From positions 1,759,510-1,823,509 of the forward strand of contig CH003364.1 in the NCBI GenBank assembly GCA_000149265.1: a stretch of 64,000 nucleotides of DNA, written 5' to 3'. A model generated the notes under the pieces. It saw only the letters and a program-made list of their open reading frames with translations, had not been told where the DNA came from and did not search any database. The DNA is from Ciona savignyi. Lineage: Eukaryota; Chordata; Ascidiacea; Phlebobranchia; Cionidae. The position numbers and the translations under genes are program-made. This document shows positions 21,997 through 34,393 of the stretch, in pieces (position 1 is the first letter of the stretch; each line of letters starts with the position of its first letter).

Positions 21997-24900
21997 ATGT
22001 ATAAGCTTGATATCCCACTTGATCTCAAGGAGGCGTCTGCCATCGAGAGACGAAGAAAGTTGGAAAAAGAACGTCAAAATCGAATTTTTAATTCTAAAAT
22101 ACGAACAATCGGGGTAAAGTCGTTGTTATGAGTAGACTTAAACATTTTTGTTTTACCAATTTTTGCATTTTGTGGTTTTAGGTTGATCTAGATGCTCTTA
22201 CTCAGCAAGTTAATGATCGCAAAATTCGTGAAAACACTGAAAAGGCAAGGGATGAATCTTTTAGTAAGTAGCTTACTATACTGTTAGTCTCTTTGTGTTT
22301 GTACCAATAAATTACACAACAAACCAATTAATTATATTAACTTATTGGATATACAAAAACATTAAAGTAACTTGACTTTATGCAGAACTGTTAAGGCCAT
22401 ATAAAAGTTATTTATTTCACAATACCATGTGTTAATGTCAAGTTTTACTATATGCATTATAATGTCCACGAGCTTGTTGAACACCAGCCAAAGGGTTGTG
22501 AAATCAAAATCAGCCATTAAGAAATAAATATCCTATTCTACATACTATGTGGATACACACTTTTAAACATAGACTGCTTAAAAAAGAGGCTATGCTTTTA
22601 AGCCATAAAACTTTTAGAAAAAAAGATTATTTATTAAATGTAAACAGTTAATATTTAACTTAATCTTGGTAAAATTAAATAAATAAGGGAAAGCTCTATT
22701 TACGGATTTCAACTATTAAACAAAGATTATAAAAATCGTTTCTTTAATAACTTTCTTTTCTATAAATTTTTCTATTTTTTTCTATTCGTTTCTTTAATAA
22801 CTTTTCCACCAAAGCTTTGTTGCTATTATCTGCCCTTTTTATCACTGTTTAATGTATTCTGCACTGCAACCAACATTTTTTAGTCCTCCCACATAGTAAA
22901 ATAATTTAAATCTTCCAGTGTCGGACATGGTTCGTAACGACAAGATTGTGATGATGTTACAAAAGAGACAGGAACAAGACATCCACAACCTTGACAAATC
23001 TGTCAATGAGTTTCGGGACCGCTACCAACGACCAGAAACGAGAAAGGAATTTGATTTGTATGACCCAGATAGCAAAAAGAAGGACAAACCAGCAAGGTTG
23101 GTTCAGTTTAGCTACTTTTATTGCATATTCCAGCAAACAAGTGATACTTAGAAATAATACACTAGCAGTAAACACCATAATATCTTGTTATTGCTGAGAC
23201 AGGTTCGCTACTTTACTTGTGGCCATACTAGTGAGAGCATTAAGCTTAAAATAGATTAAAAAAATATATGTTGGGTAAGCTGAGAATCTGGTTATCACAG
23301 CAATTGTAGTTTTTTTGGCCATTGGGTTGAAAGTTTGCTGACCAGTGGGTCAAAAGACATAACCAATGTTATTATGGGCTGATTTCGCTCACGCTATCTT
23401 TGGCCAAACAGTACGACGTGCTAAGAAATGAACAAACTAGATTACAATCGACCATTACACATTGATTAGTTTTTTCTGTTTAATTAATTGCTGAAATGTT
23501 TCAGAGTAAATGATGATGATCCAAGATGTGGTGTTTCTAGCATGCAGAAATTTGAAGGGGAGGATTTGAATTCTAAGGTATCTTACAGCCATTAGTTATG
23601 ATACATCTACACTTAATTATAAATGTTGTAAACAGATACCTCTGGTTTCCATTTGAGTATTTAGGACTTTTATTCTGGGTCATTTATTTAAATATGTATA
23701 TTATGAAATTTGAATTATATTAAATTTTAGTCAAACAATACTTGAATATCCCAATGTTATAGCAATAGTGCATTACCCTTCAATAATTAGGACACTAGTG
23801 TATTGTCGTTTTGAATGGGAAAAGGGCAAGGGTCATTATTGCATGTGGAATCTTTAGATTACCTAGCACCCATCATAGGGTTACCGGATTAAAGTATGAA
23901 TTGAAGTTTTACTAACCACTCAATTCTTTCGAACAGGCACGAAAGTCATTGCAGAATGAACAATTGAGGGAGTGGTCACTAAAGCAGAAAAAAGACAAAG
24001 AAGAAGCAATGGCACAGCAAAAGCAAGCTGGTAAGTGAAACTTGATTCTAATCTAGAAAAACATTTCGTTGAGTCGTACTTGCTACCATTTTTGTTCAAT
24101 TAAAGTATTTCCTATGGATTAAACTTATAAACAATTTTAAAACCCATGATATCATTTTATGTGGGTTGCAAAACAAATAGACCACCAAACCTGGTTATTA
24201 ATCTTTTACTGAATACCTTTTTGTTTAGACAAACTACACGATATGAAACGAATTGAGTTGGACCAACGTGCCATGGAACTAGAAACTTCAGAAAGAGTAT
24301 GCAGAAGGCAGATAGAAATCTCCACGAAGGAGTTTAACCAAGCTCAGGTTAATTACAATTTTTGGTGTAAAATAGCAAATTTGTTCAAAATAATCACTGT
24401 ATGGGAATAAACAAATGTAAAACATATGTAAAAACATAATAATTATGTTCAGCCCGTTGGTCTAACAGTTAAGTGCGTCGCCTTTCAATCAAAAGGTTGC
24501 AGGTGGGAAACTAGTCGCTAGCTAGTCGGTTGTGTCCTTGGGCAAGGCACTTTATGGACATTACCTGAACCCAGCGGATTAATGGGTTCTACCAAATTGA
24601 AGGAACGAGAATCATACACAACATACTAACCCGACGGTGGGCGCGAGGTAATCTGACGATTGCTCGTGTGTTAACCCCCCTGGTTTTCCCATTCACGGGA
24701 TAAACATGAATATCCTATTCTTCTATCCTATGTAGGCAAACAATTACAAATCGGTTCAAACTAATTTGCCACCTCTTAAAAACTTTAGATGAAGGAAAGA
24801 AAGGAGAAGGAAAATTTGAAACATCGTCACGAACAGGATGACAATTTCACCGAAATATCTAACCATGTGTTCGGTGATATGCTCACGGAAAATCCAGCTG

Positions 24901-26929
24901 TTGCATCAAGTGCATTTGGCTCGCATAGGTAAGGGAGTAAGAGTATAAACTGCTGGTTAAATATTTCAAGGAATTTGATTGTAGATAAGTAGGTCCATTT
25001 ACCAGAAGTTTCGGGGATTTTATAAAACATTATAGTTAAATATTTGTTTTGTCATGTGATACTATTTTTTTCTTGTGTGTTGGACAATAACAGCCATTGT
25101 AGCATCAACAATTGGTTTGTCTAAGCTATTGTGGTGTGGTGTTTGTTTAATATGCCCTTAATTTTTTATTGGCCTGTTTAAATTGACTTAGTTTAGACGA
25201 TGTCCATTAAGTACACCTATGCCAAAGAAGCAACCTTTTGGAGAGTGGTCACAATCAAACTCGAACATAGAACCAGTGTGGTCAAGTCCTAAATCCTATT
25301 CACATAGACCATGAAGCCAAACCAAATTCTAATAATATTAACGAAGCACATACAACACTTGTATTGTAAAATCTTCCACTTATTCAAACAGTCAGACGGG
25401 GCTTATGGTTTCCTACCTGTATACATTGAAATCGTGTCAAACTGAAACAAAGTTTGGTTTATTTAAATTGTTTAACTCAGAGTGATCCCGGACCGCTGGA
25501 AGGGCATGAGCCCCGCCCAACTTGAGGAAATACGACGAATTCAGGAACAACAAAGACAGGAAAAGAAGGTAGGATGATACATGTCTGTCTTTATCTGATA
25601 ATTAGGGGCCTAACTAAATAGAACACATTGCATAATTTCTCAAAGAGTTTCATTAAACAAGATTGAAGTATAACAACCTGAAAGAATGCAACAATTAGAG
25701 CTATCTTCTCTTTTTGGAAATTTGGTAAATTTAAATTCTTTTTAGAAGTTGATTCTATTTCTTGTTCCAGAGATTGCAAGAAGAGGAATGGCAGAGAGAC
25801 ATGGAATGGGATAGGCAGAGAATCAATGTGGCAAAGGCAGGTACGATATTGGAGCAGCGTCACTCACGACTGCAGAAAGACATCAGGACCTCACAAGATG
25901 AAGCCAATGCACATCTCTCAGCAGAACAGAATGCTCAGTAAGTAAAATCAAACTGAATATATTTTTATTTGCAACCATGCATATAAGTGAACCTGCATCA
26001 AAGTCTGGCCACATAGTTTAGTCATTATATCGTTGTTTTTTTGCATGAAGGTTCTTAGATCGAAACCAGCTGTGGAAATGTTGGTTGTGTGCTTGGACAT
26101 TTAGTGGATATCAACTGAACTTAGTGAATTATTTGGTCAAACTAAAACAGTCTTTATCAAATATAATGTAGTACAATCACTCTAGTAACCTGCATATGGG
26201 TTACAGGTAAATCTGATTCCTTGCATTTTCCCATTTATAAGAATAAAATAATCGATAAATTTATCATCATTTTTGTGCAAAAACCTGCAAATCTTATTTG
26301 TCACAAGGAAAACATAACTCATGGCTGTGTTGCATACAGTATAAAAAACTTTGAAGATTGTGGTTTTTATAAAATCTTCAATTATGCTTGACTTCAAATA
26401 TATTGTTGTGTGATGTCTTAACATTTTTACAAACCCAATAGATTTAAAATAGTAGTATAATTAAATACAACCAACACACAGAAATAACTATAAACAGCTA
26501 ACTAAGGGCATATCATTGTCAGGTTTGTTTCGCCATTTGTAACATATTAGACTGTTTAAAGAAACTACCTACTTAAAGGTAGCGAGTTGTACATTAAACT
26601 GCAACTTTGTCTTCAACACATACAACTCCTTGCAATAGCTCAAGTTAACCAGACTTCGGGTATACGGTGTCATGATGCCGGCTTTATAATGTACCCAGCG
26701 GCCAGCATTCCTAATCCCATATAACCGCGATTCTCGTATACCATCTTATATGCTGCTCAACTAGATTTTAAAATCCCAAAGGCAAATAAATCACCATCCT
26801 TCCTATCCGCAATACCGTTTTTTTGTTTTTTTTGTAGCAAAAACTTCCTGACGAAAGAAGTCTACATCAACCCTTCCAACTGCTCAGTACTTTGCTCAGT
26901 TCAACACGTCCAGCCGGATAAACCTTTAA
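21997..26929 (+). CDS. RIBC2: RIB43A-like coiled-coil protein (RIBC2), ten exons, frame broken at the end
   Basis: Exons 21997-22113, 22182-22263, 22919-23096, 23505-23577, 23937-24030, 24229-24347, 24789-24928, 25481-25568, 25771-25937 and 26838 onward join in frame. The protein opens MYKLDIPLDLKEASAIERRR and shows successive RIB43A blocks: DMVRNDKI, FRDRYQRPETRKEFDLYDP, VFGDMLTENP, VIPDRWKGMSPAQLEEIR. Long charged stretches are coiled coil. RIB43A proteins are filamentous proteins of the ciliary doublet microtubule lumen, so this is a ciliary or flagellar structural gene. As written the last exon reads on to a stop at 27007-27009 (409 residues). The conserved C-terminus TAQYFAQFNTSSR lies one base out of frame and ends at 26927-26929, giving about 382 residues, close to the family length. 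The end given here assumes that conserved frame. Confidence 0.93.
24450..24732 (+). mobile_element. SINE in RIBC2 intron 6
   Basis: Near full-length plus-strand copy from AGCCCGTTGGTCTAACAG to a short TCCTA tail. It has clear A- and B-box-like segments. Confidence 0.88.
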
Positions 26930-27324
26930 ACTTAACCAAAACTATTGTGCATAACGTTTATTGTTGCATTGACAGCAATATTGTAAAACAAAAGTTAAAT
27001 ATGTTTTAGTCAGTTTTATATATTAAAGATTGATTTTAAAAACTTTAATTTAGTTCATCAAAAATGTGTATTTTTATGTTTTTTGGTACTGTGGATAATA
27101 GAGATAGCATTTATATGAAAATTTAAATCCTAAATGCTCTATCTTTTACATTGCACAATTATATATACATTCTACGACATTATCAAAAACTAAGTGCAGA
27201 TTTTAATAGAAAGAAATTAAAAAGTTTAAACAGAAATGGACAACAACTTGAAGGATGTGAAAAACAGTGGAACCTTATAACCAAAATGAAGAATTACAGT
27301 GAAAAATGCAAATACAATGCATTT
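26930..27324. other. RIBC2/HDAC11 convergent 3' region
   Basis: The two genes end tail to tail here. An ATTAAA at 27022-27027 could be the RIBC2 polyadenylation signal. No other feature is seen. Confidence 0.45.
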
Positions 27325-30300
27325 TCAGTTTAGATCTATTAATTGTTTATGTTGTAAAGAAAGAATAGAGTCGGCAATAATTTGTGCATTGCTTCGCTGG
27401 TATCCGCCAGATGTAAGCATGACGATGGGAATTTTATTTTCTTTCACCAGGGAAAAGACGATTTCATCCCGTTCGATAATTCCCTGGGTAGAACACAAAA
27501 ACAAGGTATACAATGGTTATAGTGTTGGTAAATCTTAGTGGTTACGGTTTCCTAGTTTAATCCCTGACACTGACTACTCAACATTGCTGTTAGGTTAATA
27601 TACAGTCACTTTTTGGTCAATTTAATGCATTTAAATTAGGCTGTCACATATTACGGTAAAAGCCAATAATTAAAAACACAAACTGCTAATGCTTCTACAA
27701 ACATACCAAGGTTATGGGGGTATTTGCAAAATTTATTCTCTTGCCAAGCCTTGTATCTCTGACATTTCCTTAACCCAGTTGAAATCTACCGTTAAGGTAA
27801 GTCAATGTTACCGCTTATACTGCTAGTAAGACTGTTATCTCACATGCAGTCTTAGATATCACCAGTATTGTAAAAACTGACTCACCTTTGAAGATATACT
27901 GAGGCACCCGAGTGAATCTCCATCCAATATATCAGTCCCTGCATTATAAACAATCAACTGGGGACTACATTCACTGATTGATTCTGTTAAATGCTTTTTG
28001 ACCAGTGGTAGATATTCATCGTCTTGGACGTAGCTTGAAAGTTCCACTTTTCTGTTGTAAGAATTTAAAAGTTAGAGAAATATGACATTAACAAATATAA
28101 ATAGATTGTATGTTTTTTACAGTGTACAGTATTTAGCTTACTGTAACACATAATGCTGATTACAGGCCCTAAAATTGTATTTTTAGGTTTTGCCAGTTTT
28201 ATTTATCGGATATTTAAATAAGTTGGAAATGTATAAGTATGATGATGATTATAACATGACGATTAAATACTGCATTAATGAATGTTTTACTAAAAAATGA
28301 AAAAATAAACTATGAAATATTCAGAGTAATTTATACAGGTTATGCAATACATCACATATACAGTAATTAATTAGATATGTTACACTTTAAAGCATTAAAG
28401 AGAGGATATAAGCTATAAATGCACACAATGCAAAAAGTACCAGGATGCAATCAAATGACTCAGACGCCAGATGCTTATTAATCATTTTAACTGCTCGTAC
28501 TGTACTGCAATCTTCTGACCTGTTTATTCCACGTTTTGCAAAGCCATCATGGGGGTAAATATTCCGGTTGTATACATCAAGCACAAATACTCGATCGTCT
28601 ATCATGAAATCGCGAGCATATCCGTTACCTTGATGAGCGTCCAGATCAACTATCAGCACCTTTTCTATCGACTCAAATTTCTCCAACGCAAACTGGAATT
28701 CGGTAAAAAATTGGTTGCCCACTCTGGTTAAGGGGCATTATATATTTGTTTAAATTATTTTTAAATGTACCTTTTCTACAACACAATTTTTTTGGTAAAC
28801 AACAACAACAAAAACTTAGAACAAAAATACAAATGAGATAAATATGTTATAATTTGTGACAAGTGGGCATATTATTTCATAAATGAATTTAATAACAATT
28901 ATTATAATGATTATATGAATTATTATCGCAAAAGATATATGAAAATTTGTCTCTCTATGAATTTTTAAGAGTTCGTGGTTTATTTTAAGCAAAACAAAAA
29001 CTAATAATAGTTAAAAATAACTTTTTTAGTAAACAACTTACCCTAATCAGCAGAGTTATGTCGGCGTAAGCACAGAAACCACCCCCACTAGTACCAGAAC
29101 AATGGTGAAATCCGCCACCTATATTTATAGCCCACCCCCTTTCTATGGCAAGCTTTCCTGCCAGAACACTTCCTCCAGTCTGCAGCCGCAGGGGCTGAAG
29201 AAGCTTTCGTTGCACAATAAAATTGGGAAGTAAGGCAACAGGAGGCACTTCGGAAATTCGTGCAACATTTATGCTCCACTGTGAATAAAATAAAATAAGT
29301 ACACTTGCCACAAGCAAAACTTCAACACCATTAACAATGCAGAATAGTATTTCTGTAGATATCATTATAATTATGTGTATGCACCATATGCAATCAGTTT
29401 TCTATCAATGAAAAATGGAAAACTTTAAATGCATACATTACTATACTTACAAAAGCAGATTTGAATAAAACTTTAAATAACAAATAATTAAAGCTTAGCA
29501 TAAGCAGATATGCCATAATGCAGCTTGTTAAACACATTTTAACGAAAAAAACATTAAAAAAAAACAAGAAAGTGGGTGATGGGTGGAATTGACAACTTAC
29601 AACTACAAACACAATAAGTTGCTCATTGACATGCCATAAAACAAAAATGATGGTGAAACTCCATGACAACATAATTGAAAAACATGCAAGTAATATTTTT
29701 TTCTTACTACAAGAAGTAAGAAATCGTTGGAATAACGCCACAAAGCTATCAGCATTTATACAACTGCAGTTAGCAATAAAATACAGCAGTAATGACAATA
29801 TGTTAAATGACCATTGCATGACATTGGAAATCTACATAAAAGCATGCTACTGCAACGTAAAGTGGTATAACTAACAGCCTATTCCATATACTATATCTTA
29901 GTATATGGTTTAAATTACTATATGCAGTATATGGTTTTACATACATATATAATTAAGTATGGTATGTTTTACAAAAACATAGTGGGCGATAACAACACAG
30001 ATGTGCTATGCACTACAGCTCAACCATACCTTACGTATGCCAGCAATCGATTTTTCCTTATGAATAAAGCACCAATGATTAGATTAGTGTAAACAGGTAT
30101 GTTAAACTTAATTTCGTAATTCAATCTTACACTATTTAAAGCTATATAAAGTTATAATTACACAGGATCACAGGCTAATGTTCCTTAGGGACTTTTGGGA
30201 GTGGAACAGGTTATTGATTTCTATTAATTAATACATTTGCATAGAAAAATAGATCACACCACATTATGGACAATACCCAGAACACTTTACTGGTTATTAA

Positions 30301-31656
30301 ATTATGCATGATAATTAATAATTCAGATTGTTATTACGGTACCAGTACATTTTATGGGTAAATCCACCCCTTAATGTTATGTGTAGACTTTGTCAAAAAA
30401 AATGTCAGCATAGCCAAATGATTTGTTAAATGTTAACTGCATACTCAAAGCCTATGTAGTGTAAACTGATTCACCCTAGTAGTCAAGCGTACTACCCACA
30501 CCTGGGTAAAGAATAGGAATGCAATGGCTGAGTAGGCAAGGCGCTGTCGCTTAATTGTAAGGATTGCAATTTGAAGTGGTATCCAAATTTTTGAAAAGCG
30601 ATTAAAACTACAAAATGTTTTGGTCATTTTTACAGACCAAGAGCCTGACCCTTTTATGGGTATTTTACAGCTGTATACAAGATGTTAGTCGAACGCTGAA
30701 CATCATTTTACATATCAAAAATAATCTTCTCTTTTAAAAAAAAAACATAAAATATATACAGAATAAAGAAAATTTGCATGAATTGCATGCCAAGCTATGC
30801 TGCTTTAAACTTTAAACTTAGTGCAATTTTATTTACCCTTAAACTATCTAAATACTCTTGGGTGTGTGCGATTAATAGATCACTTTCAGTTGGTTCTGAA
30901 GGACGGAAAGTTTGTTTGCTGTTGAATAATTTGCCATCTGTAAAAGTAAATATAAGAACGGGTACAAATAAATGAACAAACACAGAGGACACATTGGTCA
31001 AGGTGTGCTTTTTGAATGTAATGTCTTCTTAATAGTCTCTAGGTTTAATGATGTATGTTTAATTGGCTGTATCCTTTGCCCTTGTGTATGTCAGTTTGTA
31101 AATTTTGCATTTAAGAATTTACCTGTGTACTTTAACATCATTAAAAGACATTTCTGGTACCTACCAAGAAGAAATTGGTAGATTTTGCCCCATTTGCCAG
31201 AATCAAATGGATGAAGATTTTGCAAACCAAGGAAGGAGATATTGTAACTGTCATGGTATACTATCGGCCATTTTGTTCCATTAGACTCTACATTGTACAA
31301 CTGAGAGCTTCTAAGAAAAAAAATAAGGTGTTATTGGTAGTACAATGATCTTTACCAATAGTGGTATCTGGTAGGTGGTGAATAAAATTTACCTTTATAC
31401 ACAGTACCATAGCTATATGTTTGAAAGTTTTGCATTTAAACTCTGTGATTTTCTATAAATACATGTTAAATAAATACGTACATTTAATTAAACAATTATG
31501 ACATTTTTAACAAACAAAACAAGTTTCCATATTTATGTTATGCCTAGCGATAAAATATACACTTTGATGTACCAGATTAACTTACTTAAATGGGCAGACT
31601 TCTGGCTCTACATTTTCTTCTTCTGTCCCAACTTTTTCTTGTTTCATCCACGCCAT
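27325..31656 (-). CDS. HDAC11: Histone deacetylase 11 (class IV HDAC), seven exons
   Basis: Exons 31586-31656, 31165-31310, 30837-30937, 29042-29278, 28520-28692, 27886-28051 and 27325-27483 join in frame to 350 residues, about the length of HDAC11 elsewhere. The catalytic parts are complete: WAINIGGGFHHCSG (His-His charge relay), VDLDAHQGNG (zinc-binding Asp and His), YNAGTDILDGD (second zinc Asp) and TSGGYQ (transition-state Tyr). LHPFDSGKWGKI near the N-terminus is the usual L1-loop region. HDAC11 is a zinc-dependent lysine deacylase with strong defatty-acylase activity, found in nucleus and cytosol. Exon 5 uses the acceptor at TTCCAG before FALEKFESIE rather than the upstream AG, which would break the frame. 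Its donor is a weak AG/GTCAGA. Confidence 0.95.
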
Positions 31657-32203
31657 AGAGTTAGTTAAGAACAATTTTTATAAATCTGATATTTTTAGAT
31701 TTGCTGCCCATTGACAGATTTTTGGTTCAAGCTACTTACTACACTGCGGTTGTAGATGCAACTGGTTAGCTCATTTTTAACAGTGCATACCGTCAATAGA
31801 AAGGCGGTTAGATCGAATCGAACATGGCACTACATATATTGTTTCCGGTACCCTGTAATTCAATAGCTTCATCTGCGTTTTCACAACTCCGAGATTTTTT
31901 TATTCATAAAATTTGCGATTTTTCTTATGCCAATAACTGTTGTTATTGTTAACACATAAGTATAAGAAAAAAAAGCTATGTATATACACCGTTCAATCGA
32001 TAATTATTCTAAAATTCTTTATTCCCCATTCAAATATGCATTCAAGATGCAAAACTATGTAGAAGTGGGCAAAGTGTTGTAACAACTAACTCTTTATTAT
32101 TGCAAATAACACACCAAAAAGCGGCAGAACACATGCTGAATACAACTGCCCGATACATAGATATTAAACTGAGTGAAACACAAGTATGCAAATTTCCAAG
32201 TAA
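31657..32203. other. HDAC11 upstream region
   Basis: Likely HDAC11 5' UTR and promoter up to the transposon nest. No further gene is seen. Confidence 0.4.
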
Positions 32204-32279
32204 ATTAATAATACATGCGTCTAGAGACAGAACGGTAGTCTGATTTTTCTCTGCTGGATGGCGCTATTTATCAGCTGTA

Positions 32280-32321
32280 CTAAAGCGGGGAGGAGGAAAA
32301 CTACTCACTAAAATTACGGAC
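32280..32321. mobile_element. Left part of a telomere-like-core MITE interrupted by BEL
   Basis: 'GCGGGGAGGAGGAAAACTACTCACTAAAATTACGGAC' (two segments) continues after the retrotransposon at 37005 with 'CGGACACTAATTTTAACCC'. It closely resembles the MITE at 13429-13624. The BEL insertion thus split a pre-existing MITE and duplicated CGGAC. Confidence 0.7.
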
Positions 32322-32778
32322 TGTTACGGATATTAACCATTATATTTCTATGTTTCACACGAGTCGGTGTGAGAGTTTCATTTTTCCATGCGGTCAGTTT
32401 TAATTTGGTATTTAGAATCTGGAGTAATCCTTAATTGTGTGTGTTAATTTGATTTTAATTTATATTGTGTGTGACTAATTAACTATTATATGTTTAAATA
32501 AGGGCAAATTTAATGGTAGTGAAAACACCCTGGAAATCGTCGTGTTAACGTGTTCTTAACTTGCAACTGTTAATCGCATAATAAGAAAGAAAACCAATCT
32601 GTGTTGGCTGAGTTACAATAAGACTTAGAGCCTTAAAGACAGGCTTCCAGCCAGGAGTTTGGAAAATTAATAAGAGTTAAGAAGCGATCGCCGGGCACCA
32701 TTACCCTTATAGCAGCAAGTAGAGGCTGCATAATAGAATCAGAATTCTGGGCTCGTTACCAGACTGGCAGACTCTACA
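32322..32778 (+). repeat. 5' LTR of BEL element
   Basis: 457 bp, TG...CA ends. It contains a TTTAAATAAG segment and an AATAAG-type signal in mid-LTR. Confidence 0.93.
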
Positions 32779-32968
32779 TTATTTCCAGGATTTCTTCCCC
32801 TGGGCGGTGAAGATACAGGTTCTTGGTGACTTCACCTGTGTGGTGAAGGTACACTATTATTATCCCTGTGTTTAAAGAAAAGTTGTTTCAAGAGCTGTAC
32901 TCCCTTGGACGGTGGAGAAGCAATTGGAGTTTTCCCTCTGAGGTAATTGTATATATACCAATAGGAGG

Positions 32969-34393
32969 ATGGATGATTTAAAGGAAATTAGAACAACTCA
33001 TTTGGTAAGTGTTGCCAAAGTAGAGAAAAAGTTGTGTAAAGCAATTCTTAAACAAGAACCCAAGAATGTTGCCAAATACAAAGTTCGATTCGATAGTACA
33101 TGTGAAAACTGTTTAGTTGTATGTCGGGAATACCTAAACATATTAAAAAGTGAATCTGCATGCGAAATTGCAATGGAAAAGATCATGGAGGTCGAGGATA
33201 AACGTTCCATCATGGAAAAGAAGTATAGAGATTTTCTGCAACTGTGTGCGTCCAGTCAGGCCAGTGCTGTGGCTTCAAAGGAAGATGGTAGGACTATTTC
33301 AACTAGTTCACATAGTTCTGGACGCAGGCGAAAGACAAGTCTGCTCAAGCTGCAAACTAAACAGCTTGAGCAAGAGGCGGAATTACAAAAGAAACGCTTG
33401 AAACTACTGGAGTTGGAACTGTCGGTATCCAGGGCTAAGGCTGCGGCAAGAGAAGCCGAACTGCTATCAGAAGAGAGCCTATTCAATGATGGGGGTTCAA
33501 GGATATCAATGCCTTTAATTTCCCTTAGGGCACATGCTGCCAAGGGAAATGCAGTGACTGATGTAGCTGGCACTGGCAAGGACAAATCAACCAAGCCATT
33601 GGGGCCGGTAAGTGATTCCAAAGTTATTGGGAACAGTGTTAATGTAAATAAGGAGAGTAAAAGTATACCCATACCAGTGTTAGAAAATAATGACAACTTG
33701 GGACAACTCCCAAGATGTTGGATGATTGTCATACCCCCTAAACCACGTAAGACTGTATATATGATTAACCCAATGAGGTATTCAAACCCTTTACTACCAA
33801 GTATGGAGCTTGGTAGCTTTGATGGTAATATTTTGGATTTCTATTCATTTATGAAGGATTTTAAGGATTTCGTCGAGTCAAATGTCTCGGATGATGGAGC
33901 AAGGCTCAAATTTTTGCTGCAACTCTGCAAAGGGGAAGCACACGAGACAATTAAGTGTTGCAGGATAATGTCAAACAGGAGTCTTGGGTACAAGACTGCG
34001 TTGCAGCGACTGCAGAACAAGTATGGAGAAAGATACAGTGTTGTCCGGGCTTTCATAAAAGAAGTAACTGATGGACCAGTTCTCAAGTCAGGTGATGCCG
34101 ATGGATTGTTTTTGTTGGGAGACAAAATGTTTAATTGTTTTACCACTTTAACGGAGTGGGGATACAGCCAGGACTTGAACAGTTCCTCCAACCTCGAAAA
34201 AATATATGATAAGCTTCCTGATCATATCAAGTTAGAATTTTGCAGATTGAGCACCAGGAGACGAGCTGATGGGCTTCAGCCTACATTTGATGACCTGATG
34301 AACTTGGTTCAGGAGCACGCTCGAGCTACTCAAGACAATTTTTATCAGAGGTACTGTGGTTCGTTAGGTGAATCGAAGGAAGAAGGGACCTAA
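32969..34393 (+). CDS. BEL/Pao gag-like polyprotein part
   Basis: A 474-residue frame. The N-terminal half is coiled coil rich in Lys/Glu (about residues 110-170). About residues 275-460 match the gag-like domain common in BEL/Pao elements (DUF1759 type), with LPSMELGSFDGNILDFYSFM and a 'RLKFLLQLCKGEAHETIK' region. It is followed, with a 26-bp overlap and a different reading frame, by the zinc-knuckle/protease frame. BEL elements normally keep these in one frame, so the shift is either a mutation or a programmed +1 event. Confidence 0.85.
   Translation: MDDLKEIRTTHLVSVAKVEKKLCKAILKQEPKNVAKYKVRFDSTCENCLVVCREYLNILKSESACEIAMEKIMEVEDKRSIMEKKYRDFLQLCASSQASAVASKEDGRTISTSSHSSGRRRKTSLLKLQTKQLEQEAELQKKRLKLLELELSVSRAKAAAREAELLSEESLFNDGGSRISMPLISLRAHAAKGNAVTDVAGTGKDKSTKPLGPVSDSKVIGNSVNVNKESKSIPIPVLENNDNLGQLPRCWMIVIPPKPRKTVYMINPMRYSNPLLPSMELGSFDGNILDFYSFMKDFKDFVESNVSDDGARLKFLLQLCKGEAHETIKCCRIMSNRSLGYKTALQRLQNKYGERYSVVRAFIKEVTDGPVLKSGDADGLFLLGDKMFNCFTTLTEWGYSQDLNSSSNLEKIYDKLPDHIKLEFCRLSTRRRADGLQPTFDDLMNLVQEHARATQDNFYQRYCGSLGESKEEGT

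Noticed and set aside
29394..29819. 141-codon minus-strand frame in HDAC11 intron
   Set aside because: It has low-complexity hydrophobic composition and no recognisable domain, and lies between two HDAC11 exons that join exactly in frame.
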